From Paracoccaceae bacterium Fryx2 (GTDB lineage: Bacteria > Pseudomonadota > Alphaproteobacteria > Rhodobacterales > Rhodobacteraceae), in assembly GCA_032334235.1 (NCBI GenBank), contig JAVSGI010000005.1:930001-994000 (forward strand): 64,000 bases of DNA. The letters are read 5' to 3'. Position 1 is the first letter of the stretch. Each line of letters starts with the position of its first letter. A model generated the notes under the pieces. It made no database searches and was not told the origin of the DNA. It saw nothing but the letters and a program-made list of their open reading frames with translations. Below, one piece after another: positions 47,066 through 55,229 of the stretch. Position numbers and translations under genes: made by a program.

Positions 47066-48247
47066 ATGCAATCCCTGCGCCAGTCCCCCACCGACCCCGC
47101 CTTCGTGCAGAACCCCTACCCGTTCTACGAACGCGCCCGCGCGGCGGGGCCGTTCTTCTTCTGGGAAGACTACGGCCTGCCCTGCACCACCTCTGCCGCC
47201 GCCGTGAACGCCCTGCTGCGCGACCGCCGCGCCGGTCGCGAGGTGCCGCCCGAAAAGCGCGCCCCGATCCCCGACCATCTGCAACCCTTCTACGCGGTCG
47301 AGGCCCATTCGATGCTGGAACTCGAGCCGCCGCGCCACGGCCGCCTGCGCAGCCTGGTGCTGCGCGCCTTCACCTCGCGCCGCATCGCCGCGCTGGCGCC
47401 CGAGATCGCGCAGCTCTGCCATGACCTGATCGACGCCTTCCCGCCGGGCCGGTTCGACCTGCTGGCCGCCTTCGGCCAGCGCCTGCCGGTGATCGTCATC
47501 GCCCGCCTGCTGGGCGTGCCGGAATCCCGATCCGACGACCTGTTGCGCTGGTCGAACGCGATGGTCGGGATGTACATGGCCGGCCGCAGCCGCGCCACCG
47601 AAGTCCGCGCCGCCGCCGCAGCCACCGATTTCGCCGCCTTCCTGCGCGCCCATGTCGAAGCCCGCCGCGCCACCCCCGCCGACGACCTGATCAGCCACCT
47701 GATCGGCGCCGAATCCGAGGGCCGGCACCTGACCACCGACGAGCTGATCAGCACCTGCATCCTGCTGCTGAACGCGGGCCACGAGGCCACGGTGCACACC
47801 ATCGGCAACGGCGTGAAGACCCTGCTGCAAGCCCGCACACCCGCCGCCGCGCTGGCCCCCGACGCCATCGCGGCGACCGTCGAGGAGATCCTGCGCTTCG
47901 ACCCGCCGCTGCACCTCTTTACCCGCCACATCTACGACGATATCGACCTGATGGGCCACAGCTTCGCCCGGGGCAGCGAGGTCGGCCTGCTGCTCGCCGC
48001 CGCCAACCGCGACCCGGCGCTCTGGGACGCCCCGGCCCGCTTCAACCCGCGCCGCCCGGCCAAGACCAACCTCTCCTTCGGCGCGGGCCTGCATTTCTGC
48101 GTCGGCGCCCCGCTGGCCCGGCTGGAACTCCAGATCGCCCTGCCGATCCTGTTCGCCCGCCTGCCCGGCCTGCGCCTCGCCGAACCGCCGGCCTACGCCG
48201 ATGTCTACCACTTCCACGGCCTGCAACGCCTGCTCGTCACCCCCTGA
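47066..48247 (+). CDS. Cytochrome P450
   Basis: 393-residue soluble bacterial P450 monooxygenase. The I-helix has LLNAGHEATVHTIGNG, the K-helix ExxR is EEILRFDPPLHLFTR, and the heme loop is SFGAGLHFCVGAPLARLEL with the thiolate Cys. N-terminal residues include NPYPFYERARAAGPFFFW. No ferredoxin or ferredoxin reductase partner lies next to it, though fpr is 4.6 kb downstream. The substrate cannot be deduced. It is convergent with the Lrp-type regulator gene. Confidence 0.93.
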   Translation: MQSLRQSPTDPAFVQNPYPFYERARAAGPFFFWEDYGLPCTTSAAAVNALLRDRRAGREVPPEKRAPIPDHLQPFYAVEAHSMLELEPPRHGRLRSLVLRAFTSRRIAALAPEIAQLCHDLIDAFPPGRFDLLAAFGQRLPVIVIARLLGVPESRSDDLLRWSNAMVGMYMAGRSRATEVRAAAAATDFAAFLRAHVEARRATPADDLISHLIGAESEGRHLTTDELISTCILLLNAGHEATVHTIGNGVKTLLQARTPAAALAPDAIAATVEEILRFDPPLHLFTRHIYDDIDLMGHSFARGSEVGLLLAAANRDPALWDAPARFNPRRPAKTNLSFGAGLHFCVGAPLARLELQIALPILFARLPGLRLAEPPAYADVYHFHGLQRLLVTP

Positions 48248-48260
48248 CCAGCTTCCGTTT

Positions 48261-48300
48261 CATCTTGGCCCAAATATCCCGGGGTGCGGGGCAGAGCCCC
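48261..48300 (-). other. Recurrent 3'-end element, copy 5
   Basis: On the minus strand: CACCCCGGGATATTTGGGCC then AAGATGAAACGG. It lies 14-40 bp past the P450 stop, pointing back towards it, between convergent genes. Confidence 0.68.
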
Positions 48301-48308
48301 GCTTCTTC

Positions 48309-48770
48309 CTACACCGGCAGCACCGTCGTCGACTTGATCTCCTGCATCGACAACAGCGCCGTCACGTTGAAAATCCGCACCTCGGAGATCAGCGCCTGAT
48401 AGAAGGTGTCGTAGGCCCGCGCATTGGCGACCCGCACCTTCAGGATATAGTCGATGTCGCCCGCCAGCCGGTGCGCCTCCAGCACTTCGGGGCGGGCGCG
48501 CAGCGCGGTCAGGAAGCGGCGCTGCCAGTCGGCCTCGTGCTCCGAGGTGCGGATCAGCACGAAGAAGCACGCCTCCAGCCCCAGCGCCTCGGGGTCGAGG
48601 ATCACCGTCTGGCGCAGGATCACGCCTTCGTCGCGCATCCGGCGGATTCGCGTCCAGACCGGGGTCTTCGACGACCCGACCTTCCGCGCGATCTCGTCCA
48701 GCGACTGCGCCGCATCCTCCTGCAACTCGACAAGGATTTTCCTGTCGATCTCGTCCAGACGGACCGCCAT
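48309..48770 (-). CDS. Lrp/AsnC-family transcriptional regulator
   Basis: 153-residue regulator with an N-terminal winged helix-turn-helix (LDEIDRKILVELQEDAAQSLDEIARKVG region, residues about 5-60) and a C-terminal RAM ligand-binding domain (VLEAHRLAGDIDYILKVRV). The start ATG at 48770 precedes the conserved LDEIDRKIL; the open frame upstream lacks likeness. It is divergent from the sulfite-reduction operon, and dyad sites in the shared 136-bp gap suggest it controls that operon and itself. Confidence 0.9.
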   Translation of the reverse strand: MAVRLDEIDRKILVELQEDAAQSLDEIARKVGSSKTPVWTRIRRMRDEGVILRQTVILDPEALGLEACFFVLIRTSEHEADWQRRFLTALRARPEVLEAHRLAGDIDYILKVRVANARAYDTFYQALISEVRIFNVTALLSMQEIKSTTVLPV

Positions 48771-48791
48771 TCGCCCCACCCCCCGCTTTTC

Positions 48792-48804
48792 GGAACTCCG
48801 TTCC
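48792..48804. promoter_or_regulatory. Dyad site 1 in the regulator/cys gap
   Basis: Palindrome GGAAC-TCC-GTTCC, 22 bp upstream of the regulator gene start. It resembles the other two GAAC/GTTC dyads in this gap. Confidence 0.45.
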
Positions 48805-48821
48805 GTCAGGCGCCAGTATCC

Positions 48822-48833
48822 GAACAAATGTTC
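48822..48833. promoter_or_regulatory. Dyad site 2 in the regulator/cys gap
   Basis: Palindrome GAACA-AA-TGTTC at the middle of the divergent region. Confidence 0.5.
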
Positions 48834-48856
48834 TTATCGGCAAGGCCGTCTGGTGC

Positions 48857-48880
48857 AGAACAGGGAAAATGTTCTATATT
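48857..48880 (+). promoter_or_regulatory. Dyad site 3 and -10 element of the cys operon
   Basis: AGAACA (48857-48862) and TGTTCT (48870-48875) form a dyad with a 7-base spacer, directly overlapping a -10-like TATATT (48875-48880), 27 bp before the cysG start. There is no good -35, which would suit activation by a bound regulator. Confidence 0.55.
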
Positions 48881-48906
48881 CCACCCAAGCCGCGAAAGGA
48901 CAGACC

Positions 48907-49671
48907 ATGCCGCACCCGCCCCAGTTCCCCGGTCATGTCACCTTCGCAGGCGCAGGCCCCGGTGCTGCCGACCATCTGACGCTCGGGGTGCTGCGCGCCC
49001 TGCAGTCGGCGGATGTGGTGATCCACGACCGGCTGGTGGGCCCCGAGGTTCTGGCGCTGGTTCCCGCCACCGCGCTCTGCATCGACGCAGGCAAGGAAGG
49101 CTTTGGCCCTTCCACCCCGCAATCCGAGATCAACGCGGCGCTGGTGGCGCAGGCCAGGGCGGGCGCGCGGGTGGTGCGGCTGAAGGCGGGCGACCCCGGC
49201 ATCTTCGCGCGGCTCGATGAGGAAATCGAGGCCGTCACCGCCGCGGGCATCGCCTTCACCCTGCTGCCCGGCCTGACGGCGGCCAGCGTCGCCGCCGCCG
49301 CCATCGGGCAGGCGCTGACCTGCCGGGGCCGCAACGCCAGCCTGCGCATCATCACCGGCCACGACATGGCAGGCTTTGCCGAGCAGGACTGGCGCGGCAT
49401 GGCGCGGGCGGGCGAAGTCGCGGCGATTTACATGGGCAAGCGGTCCGCCCGCTTCCTGCAGGGCCGCCTGCTGATGCATGGTGCAGCGCCCGACACGGCC
49501 GTGACGCTGGTGGAAAACATCAGCCGCGCCGACCAGCGCATCCACGCCGCCCGCCTGTCCACGCTGGCAAAGGTGGCCGCCGGGGTTGAAGGCCCCGCCG
49601 TCATGCTCTACGGCCTCGCCCCGAGGCAGGCCGCCGCCGCCCTGCCCCAGCTCAAGGAGGCCCACGCATGA
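48907..49671 (+). CDS. cysG: Uroporphyrinogen-III C-methyltransferase
   Basis: SAM-dependent enzyme making precorrin-2, the first step from uroporphyrinogen III to siroheme (needed by CysI) and to cobalamin. The 254-residue SUMT/CobA-type protein has VTFAGAGPGAADHLTLG, VVIHDRLVGPEVLAL, RLKAGDPGIFAR and ENISRADQRIHAARLS. It lacks the oxidase/chelatase half of enterobacterial CysG, so those steps need another protein. The ATG at 48907 has AAAGGACAGACC upstream. First gene of the operon; it overlaps the next gene by four bases. Confidence 0.93.
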   Translation: MPHPPQFPGHVTFAGAGPGAADHLTLGVLRALQSADVVIHDRLVGPEVLALVPATALCIDAGKEGFGPSTPQSEINAALVAQARAGARVVRLKAGDPGIFARLDEEIEAVTAAGIAFTLLPGLTAASVAAAAIGQALTCRGRNASLRIITGHDMAGFAEQDWRGMARAGEVAAIYMGKRSARFLQGRLLMHGAAPDTAVTLVENISRADQRIHAARLSTLAKVAAGVEGPAVMLYGLAPRQAAAALPQLKEAHA

Positions 49672-49970
49672 CCCGCGCCTTTACCCCCAAGGTCGTCACC
49701 GCCAACCTGCTGCTGGATGGCGAGGTGGTCTGGCTGACCGAAGATGACCGCTGGACGCGCCACCACCACGAGGCCGAGCTGATCGAGGACGAGGCGCACG
49801 CCCAGTTGCGCCTGCTCAAGGGTGCGGCACAAAAGCATCTTGTGGTCGGCGTCTATCTCGCGGATGCACGGGCAGGCAGTATCGGCCCCGAGCCCGTCCA
49901 TTTCCGTGAAACGTTCCGCACGCGCGGTCCGTCGAACTATGCACATGGCAAGCAGGTCGATCATGTATGA
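49668..49970 (+). CDS. DUF2849 protein of the sulfite reductase operon
   Basis: 100-residue protein with VTANLLLDGEVVWLTEDDRWT and a central HHHEAELIEDEAHA stretch, matching the DUF2849 group usually found just before cysI in alphaproteobacteria. Function unknown; the position suggests a role in sulfite reductase assembly or regulation. It overlaps both cysG (ATGA) and cysI (8 bp). Confidence 0.88.
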   Translation: MTRAFTPKVVTANLLLDGEVVWLTEDDRWTRHHHEAELIEDEAHAQLRLLKGAAQKHLVVGVYLADARAGSIGPEPVHFRETFRTRGPSNYAHGKQVDHV

Positions 49971-51627
49971 CTATTCCGATTTCGACGAAGCCTTCGTGCG
50001 CGCCCGCGTCGCGCAGTTCAGCCAGCAGGTGGCGCGCCGCATCGACGGCTCGCTGACCGAGGATGAATTCCGCCCGCTGCGGCTGATGAACGGGCTTTAC
50101 CTGCAACTTCATGCCTACATGCTGCGGGTGGCGATTCCCTACGGCACGATCAACCCGCGCCAGATGCGACAGCTGGCGATGATCGCCGATGTCTATGACA
50201 AGGGCTATGGCCACTTCACCACGCGGCAGAACATCCAGTTCAACTGGCCGAAGCTGCCCGACGTGCCTGCGATCCTTTCCGCGCTGGCCGATGTGGAGAT
50301 GCACGCGATCCAGACCTCGGGCAACTGCGTGCGCAACGTGACGGCCGACCATTTCGCCGGTGCAGCCGCCGATGAGATCGAAGACCCGCGCCCGGTGGCC
50401 GAGCTTTTGCGGCAATGGTCGACCGACCACCCCGAGTTCCAGTTCCTGCCGCGCAAGTTCAAGATCGCCATCACCGGCAGCCCGAATGACCGCGCGGTGA
50501 CGCGGGCGCATGACATCGGGCTGCGCATGGTGCGCCGCGATGGGGCGCCGGGCTTCGAGGTCATCGTGGGCGGCGGCCTGGGGCGCACCCCGATGATCGG
50601 CCATGTGGTCCGCGACTTCCTGCCCAAGGCCGACCTGCTGCCCTACGTCGAGGCGATCCTCAGCGTCTACAACACGCTGGGGCGGCGCGACAACAAGTAC
50701 AAGGCACGCATCAAGATCACCGTGCATGAAACCGGCGTCGCCGAGATCACCCGGATGATCGAGGACCGCTTTGCCGAGATCCGGCCGCAATTCGGCGGGA
50801 ACGACCAGACGCTGCTGGCCGAGATCGAGGCGGCCTTCGCCCCGCCCGCCTTCCGCAACGCCCCGGTGGCGGATTTCGACGCGGCACGCCTGATCGACCC
50901 GGCCTTCCGCGCCTGGGCCGACACCAATCTGGCCGAGCATCGCAACGCGCAATATGCCATCGTCACCATCAGCCTTAAGGCGCATGGCGAAACGCCGGGC
51001 GATGCCTCGTCCGACCAGATGCGCCTGATCGCCGATCTGGCCGAACGCTACGGCCATTCGGAAATCCGCATCAGCCACGAGCAGAACGTGATCCTGCCGC
51101 ATGTCCACAAGGGCGACCTTCCCGTGCTGCACGCCGCGCTGCTGAAGGGCGGGCTCGGTACGGCCAATGTCGGGCTGCTGTCGGACATGATCGTGTGCCC
51201 CGGCATGGACTACTGCGCGCTGGCCACGGCGCGCTCTATCCCCGTGGCGCAGGAAATCGCGTTGCGGTTCAAGGAATTGCAGATCGAACATGATGTGGGG
51301 CCGCTCAAGATCAAGATCTCGGGCTGCATCAACGCCTGCGGGCATCACCATGTCGGCCACATCGGCATCCTGGGGCTCGACCGCGCCGGGGTCGAGAATT
51401 ACCAGATCACGCTGGGCGGCGACGGCACCGAAACCGCGGTGATTGGTGAACGGGCGGGCCCCGGCTTTGCCTATGACGAGATCACCCCCGCCATCGAGCG
51501 GCTGATCGTGGCTTACCTCGCCCTGCGGCTGGAACCGGCCGAGACGTTCCTGCAAACGTATCGCCGCACCGGCCTCGCCCCGTTCAAGGCCGCGCTTTAC
51601 GATCAGGCCGACCGCAATGCCGCGTGA
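49963..51627 (+). CDS. cysI: Assimilatory sulfite (or nitrite) reductase hemoprotein
   Basis: 554-residue siroheme/[4Fe-4S] enzyme reducing sulfite to sulfide. Two ferredoxin-like/NiR-SiR half repeats are present: GHFTTRQNIQFNWPKL and QTSGNCVRNVTADHFAG in the first, then the cluster/siroheme cysteines CPGMDYCALATARS and SGCINACGHHHVGHIG. No cysJ flavoprotein gene is adjacent, so electrons probably come from ferredoxin. The ATG at 49963 lies inside the DUF2849 end; the open frame upstream is shadow. Confidence 0.95.
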   Translation: MYDYSDFDEAFVRARVAQFSQQVARRIDGSLTEDEFRPLRLMNGLYLQLHAYMLRVAIPYGTINPRQMRQLAMIADVYDKGYGHFTTRQNIQFNWPKLPDVPAILSALADVEMHAIQTSGNCVRNVTADHFAGAAADEIEDPRPVAELLRQWSTDHPEFQFLPRKFKIAITGSPNDRAVTRAHDIGLRMVRRDGAPGFEVIVGGGLGRTPMIGHVVRDFLPKADLLPYVEAILSVYNTLGRRDNKYKARIKITVHETGVAEITRMIEDRFAEIRPQFGGNDQTLLAEIEAAFAPPAFRNAPVADFDAARLIDPAFRAWADTNLAEHRNAQYAIVTISLKAHGETPGDASSDQMRLIADLAERYGHSEIRISHEQNVILPHVHKGDLPVLHAALLKGGLGTANVGLLSDMIVCPGMDYCALATARSIPVAQEIALRFKELQIEHDVGPLKIKISGCINACGHHHVGHIGILGLDRAGVENYQITLGGDGTETAVIGERAGPGFAYDEITPAIERLIVAYLALRLEPAETFLQTYRRTGLAPFKAALYDQADRNAA

Positions 51628-52375
51628 TGTCGCGATGGACCCGGTGGCCGCGCGCGTCGAGGGGCTGAACGCCCGCTATCGCCACCATGCGGCGACGGCG
51701 GTGCTGGAACATGCGCTGCACGACCCGCAGGTTGGCCGCATCGCGCTGGTATCCAGTTTCGGCGCGGAATCGGTGGTGCTGCTGCACCTGCTGTCGGTGA
51801 TCGACCGCGCCACGCCAGTGCTGTTCATCGACACGCACATGCTGTTCCCGGAAACCCTGAGCTATCAGGCAGAACTGGCGGAAAAGCTACAGCTTTCCGA
51901 CATCCGCACCATCCATGCCGCCCCGGCGCGGCTGGCACTGGAAGACCCCGACGACACGCTGCACCAGTTCAACACCGACGCCTGCTGTGCCGTGCGCAAG
52001 ACCGAACCATTGGAACGTGCGCTGTCTGGGTTCGACGCCTGGATCACCGGGCGCAAGCGGTATCAGGGCCAGACCCGGCAAAGCATCGACTTCTTCGAGG
52101 CCGACGGCGAACGGCGCATCAAGGTCAACCCGCTGGCCCACTGGGGCCGCGAGGATCTTGAGGAATACATGGTCAACAACCGTCTGCCGCGTCACCCGCT
52201 GGTGGCCAGGGGCTACCCCAGCATCGGCTGCGCCCCCTGCACCAGCCCGGTCGCGGCAGGTGAAGACCCGCGTGCAGGCCGTTGGCGCAACAGCGCAAAA
52301 ACCGAATGCGGCATCCATTTCATCAACGGGCGCGCAGTGCGCTCCCCCCTGCCGAACACGGAGAACGCCGCATGA
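51617..52375 (+). CDS. cysH: Adenylyl-sulfate (APS) reductase
   Basis: 252-residue enzyme reducing activated sulfate to sulfite with thioredoxin. It has LVSSFGAESVVLLHLLS, a CC pair in NTDACCAVRKTEPL and a second pair in GYPSIGCAPCTSP; the CC...CxxC set marks the [4Fe-4S] APS-type rather than the PAPS-type enzyme. The redox Cys is in KTECGIHF at the end. The start at 51617 overlaps cysI; a second ATG at 51635 (MDPVAA) is possible. Confidence 0.93.
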   Translation: MPRDVAMDPVAARVEGLNARYRHHAATAVLEHALHDPQVGRIALVSSFGAESVVLLHLLSVIDRATPVLFIDTHMLFPETLSYQAELAEKLQLSDIRTIHAAPARLALEDPDDTLHQFNTDACCAVRKTEPLERALSGFDAWITGRKRYQGQTRQSIDFFEADGERRIKVNPLAHWGREDLEEYMVNNRLPRHPLVARGYPSIGCAPCTSPVAAGEDPRAGRWRNSAKTECGIHFINGRAVRSPLPNTENAA

Positions 52376-52776
52376 GCGTGATCGTCACCGACCAGGGCTT
52401 CGCGCCCGATGACTGGGCGTCCGAGATCGTGCCGCTGGCCGCCCTTGCGGGCCAGGATGCGGTGGAGCTTGCCCATACCGACGACCCCGCGGGGCTTGCC
52501 GGGCGGTTCGGCGGGCTGGCGCTGATCCGCGTCACCTTCCCGTCCTTCGGTGACGGGCGCGGCTTCACCGTGGGGCGGCGGCTGCGTGAACTGGGCTACA
52601 CCGGGCGGTTGCGCGCCGCCGGGCCGCTGCTGGCGGATCAGTATGCCATGGCCCGCCGGGTGGGATTCGACGAGGTCGAGATTCCCGACGACCTGGCCGA
52701 ACGCCAACCCGCGGAGCAGTGGCTTTTCCGCTCTGACTGGCGGTCGCATGACTATCAGTCGCGGCTGCGCGGGTGA
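52372..52776 (+). CDS. DUF934 protein of the sulfur assimilation operon
   Basis: 134-residue protein of the DUF934 family: LALIRVTFPSFGDGRGFTVG and RAAGPLLADQYAMARRVGFDEVE. Family members sit with cysI and cysH in many proteobacteria; the function is unknown. The ATG overlaps the cysH stop as ATGA. Confidence 0.9.
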   Translation: MSVIVTDQGFAPDDWASEIVPLAALAGQDAVELAHTDDPAGLAGRFGGLALIRVTFPSFGDGRGFTVGRRLRELGYTGRLRAAGPLLADQYAMARRVGFDEVEIPDDLAERQPAEQWLFRSDWRSHDYQSRLRG

Positions 52777-52839
52777 AAACGGGGTTTTCCCGTTGCCACT
52801 TGTGACGTAAGCGTGACACATGTTCAGGAGTCCGAAACC

Positions 52840-53661
52840 ATGACCGAGATGACCCCCGTGACCGACGCCACACCCGTGAAGATCCTGCCCGATGCGCAAA
52901 CCGTGACCTTCGTGCAGCACTGGACCGACCGTCTGTTTTCGTTCCGCGTGACGCGCCCGCGTTCCTTGCGCTTCCGCTCGGGTGAATTCGTGATGATCGG
53001 GTTGCTGGACGAACGCGGCAAGCCGCTGCTGCGCGCCTATTCCATCGCCTCGCCTTCGTGGGACGAGGAGCTTGAGTTCTATTCGATCAAGGTGCCCGAC
53101 GGGCCGCTGACCTCGAAACTGCAGCACATCGTGCCGGGCGACCAGATCATCCTGCGCCCCAAGCCGGTCGGCACGCTGGTGCATGACGCGCTGCTGCCCG
53201 GCCGCCGCATCTGGTTCCTCGCCACCGGCACCGGGCTTGCCCCCTTCGCCAGCCTGATGCGCGACCCCGAGACCTACGAGAAATACGATCAGGTCATCAT
53301 GATGCACACCTGCCGCGAGGTGGCCGAACTGGAATACGGCCGCCAACTGGTGGAAAGCCTGAAGGATGACGAGCTGATCGGCGAGATGGTCGAGGGCAAG
53401 CTGCTGTATTACCCGACCACGACGCGCGAGCCTTCGGCGCTGATGGGGCGGATCACCGACAACCTGACCTCGGGCAAGGTGTTCGCCGATCTCGACCTGC
53501 CGCCGATGGACCCCGAGAATGACCGGGCGATGGTCTGCGGCAGCCTTGAGTTCAACCACGACGTGAAGGCGGTGCTGGAGAAGTTCGGCCTGCGCGAGGG
53601 TGCCAATTCCGAGCCGATGGAGTATGTGGTGGAGAAGGCCTTCGTCGGCGAAGGCATCTGA
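52840..53661 (+). CDS. fpr: Ferredoxin-NADP reductase
   Basis: 273-residue FAD enzyme exchanging electrons between NADPH and ferredoxin or flavodoxin. FAD-binding RAYSIASPSWDEELEFYSIKV, NADP-binding FLATGTGLAPFASLMRDP and the family end region MEYVVEKAFVGEGI are visible. The ATG at 52840 has CAGGAG upstream; a GTG at 52813 in frame is less likely. It follows the DUF934 gene by 63 bp and may supply reduced ferredoxin to CysI. Confidence 0.93.
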   Translation: MTEMTPVTDATPVKILPDAQTVTFVQHWTDRLFSFRVTRPRSLRFRSGEFVMIGLLDERGKPLLRAYSIASPSWDEELEFYSIKVPDGPLTSKLQHIVPGDQIILRPKPVGTLVHDALLPGRRIWFLATGTGLAPFASLMRDPETYEKYDQVIMMHTCREVAELEYGRQLVESLKDDELIGEMVEGKLLYYPTTTREPSALMGRITDNLTSGKVFADLDLPPMDPENDRAMVCGSLEFNHDVKAVLEKFGLREGANSEPMEYVVEKAFVGEGI

Positions 53662-53690
53662 TCCTGCGCGGAACACCTGTTTCCTTGACG

Positions 53691-53724
53691 CGCCGCGCGG
53701 CCCCCCGCGCGGCGTTTTCCTTTT
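53691..53724 (+). terminator. Rho-independent terminator after fpr
   Basis: Stem CGCCGCGCGG (53691-53700) with CCGCGCGGCG (53705-53714) around CCCC, followed by TTTTCCTTTT (53715-53724). It lies 29 bp past the fpr stop. Confidence 0.9.
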
Positions 53725-53737
53725 CCGGCCCGCGCGG

Positions 53738-54283
53738 TCACATTCCCAGCGCGGCCTTCACCTGATCCAGCGTCGGCTCGATCATGGTCGGATTCGCGGC
53801 GGCCTGATCGACCGCGGCCTTCAGCGTGGTCTTGGTCGCTTCATCCAGCGCCGAGGCGTCGATCAGGGCGCTGATTTTCGCGGCGTCGAAGTTTTCCACC
53901 GTCAGCCGTTCGGCCGGCGGCATGTCGTCGCCCGCCGCAACGAGGGCCGCGGCGGCGGCTTCGGCGTCGTCGGCCAGCGCCCTTGCGGCGGCCTCGGCAT
54001 CGGACGCGACCGCGGCTGCCGCATCCTCGGTAGCGGCGACTGCGGCATCGCCGGCATTCTCGACCGCGGCGGCTGCTGCCGCGGCCGCTTCCTCGGCAGC
54101 CCTGACCGAGGCGGCGGCAGCCTCTTCGGCGGCTTTGGTCGCGGCTGCGGCCTCCTCGGCGGCACGTACTTCGGCGGCTGCGGCCTCTTCGGCGGCTTTC
54201 TGGGCAGGGACATAGCTGAACTGGTAGTATCCAGCCGCGGCCGCCACGATGACGACTGCCCCGATGATCACGCTCTTGTTCAT
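53738..54283 (-). CDS. Ala-rich membrane-anchored helical protein
   Basis: 181-residue protein with an N-terminal membrane anchor (VIIGAVVIVAAAAGYYQF), then a long Ala/Glu-rich helix with heptad-like repeats (KAAEEAAAA, RAAEEAAAA) to about residue 125, and a small C-terminal globular part (LTVENFDAAKISALIDASAL). Predicted to sit in the inner membrane with a rod into the periplasm. Function unknown. The opposite strand is also open over this stretch because Ala/Glu/Ala codons mirror each other. Its composition resembles the Ala-rich region of the OmpA protein at 57.4 kb. Confidence 0.75.
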   Translation of the reverse strand: MNKSVIIGAVVIVAAAAGYYQFSYVPAQKAAEEAAAAEVRAAEEAAAATKAAEEAAAASVRAAEEAAAAAAAAVENAGDAAVAATEDAAAAVASDAEAAARALADDAEAAAAALVAAGDDMPPAERLTVENFDAAKISALIDASALDEATKTTLKAAVDQAAANPTMIEPTLDQVKAALGM

Positions 54284-54502
54284 TTCAGACCTCCTTTGAC
54301 CGGTTCAACCCTCGGTCGCATCCGGCATGACAGAAACGGGCTGCCTTGAAAAGGCGCAGGCATCTGGCGGTGTTGCGACTATTTGCCGACCGGCGGAACC
54401 GGCCCGTGCCGCAGAAGCCGGAAATCGGCGCGGAATCCGGGTTGAATCACCCCGGCCAGAGGTCTATTTTGCCACGACCGCCATAAAACAAGGAACGACA
54501 CC

Positions 54503-55048
54503 ATAGCCCGCAGACCCCACAACGCCCCGCCGCAACGCGACACGGGCCCCCGCATCAACGACCGCATCCGCAACCCCGAGATTCGCCTGATCGGCGCCGA
54601 TGGGGAGAACGTCGGTATCGTGACGCCGGCACGGGCGATGCAACTGGCCGAGGAGGCCGGCCTTGATCTGGTCGAGATTTCGCCGAACGCCGAACCGCCG
54701 GTCTGCAAGATCATGGATTTCGGCAAGTTCAAGTACGAGCAGCAGAAGCGCGAGGCCGAGGCCCGCAAGAAGCAGCACATCATCGAGATCAAGGAAATCA
54801 AGTTCCGCCCCGGCACCGACACGCATGACTACGACGTGAAGATGCGCTCGGTGCTGAAGTTCCTGGAAGAGGGCGACAAGGTGAAGGTCACCCTGCGCTT
54901 CCGGGGCCGCGAGATGGCGCACCAGGATCTGGGGCTGGAACTGCTGAACCGGGTCGCCGCCGACGTGACGGCCGCCGAGGCCGGAAAGGTGGAATCGTTC
55001 CCCCGGCTGGAAGGCCGCCAGATGGTGATGATGATCGGGCCGAAGTGA
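54503..55048 (+). CDS. infC: Translation initiation factor IF-3 with an AUA start codon
   Basis: 181-residue IF-3, which binds the 30S subunit and rejects wrong initiation codons. N-domain: [22 protein letters not shown] and [23 protein letters not shown]-domain: [29 protein letters not shown] and MVMMIGPK. The likeness begins at [15 protein letters not shown], before the first in-frame ATG or GTG (about 54628). An in-frame stop lies at 54443 and the only plausible start with a ribosome site is ATA at 54503 (AAGGAACGACACC-ATA). A rare start is expected, since IF-3 limits its own synthesis through such codons. Confidence 0.93.
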   Translation: MARRPHNAPPQRDTGPRINDRIRNPEIRLIGADGENVGIVTPARAMQLAEEAGLDLVEISPNAEPPVCKIMDFGKFKYEQQKREAEARKKQHIIEIKEIKFRPGTDTHDYDVKMRSVLKFLEEGDKVKVTLRFRGREMAHQDLGLELLNRVAADVTAAEAGKVESFPRLEGRQMVMMIGPK

Positions 55049-55103
55049 TCGGTCTTCTGTAACCGGCGCGAATACGGCAGACACCGGGGGGTTCACACCC
55101 CCC

Positions 55104-55130
55104 AGCCCGGCCACTGGCCGGGCTTTCTTT
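55104..55130 (+). terminator. Rho-independent terminator after infC
   Basis: Stem AGCCCGGCC (55104-55112) with GGCCGGGCT (55116-55124) around ACT, then TTCTTT. A second possible stem, GGGGGG with CCCCCC, lies just before it (55086-55102). Confidence 0.88.
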
Positions 55131-55135
55131 GCCTA

Positions 55136-55202
55136 AAACCTTCCACTGGAAGTTTTTTCCGGGCGCGCGTCGCCCCGTGGGGTATTTTCACCAAGAAGAA
55201 GC
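55136..55202 (+). other. AT-rich hairpin plus recurrent 3'-end element, copy 6
   Basis: A short hairpin (AAAACCTTCCA-C-TGGAAGTTTT, 55136-55157) is followed 12 bp later by CCCCGTGGGGTATTTTCACC and an AAGAAGAAG tail (to 55202). It lies 28 bp from the stop of the opposing gene at 55230. This copy shows the hairpin and the element side by side. Confidence 0.68.
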
Positions 55203-55229
55203 CGGAACGCATTCGGGCGCTGCGACCTT

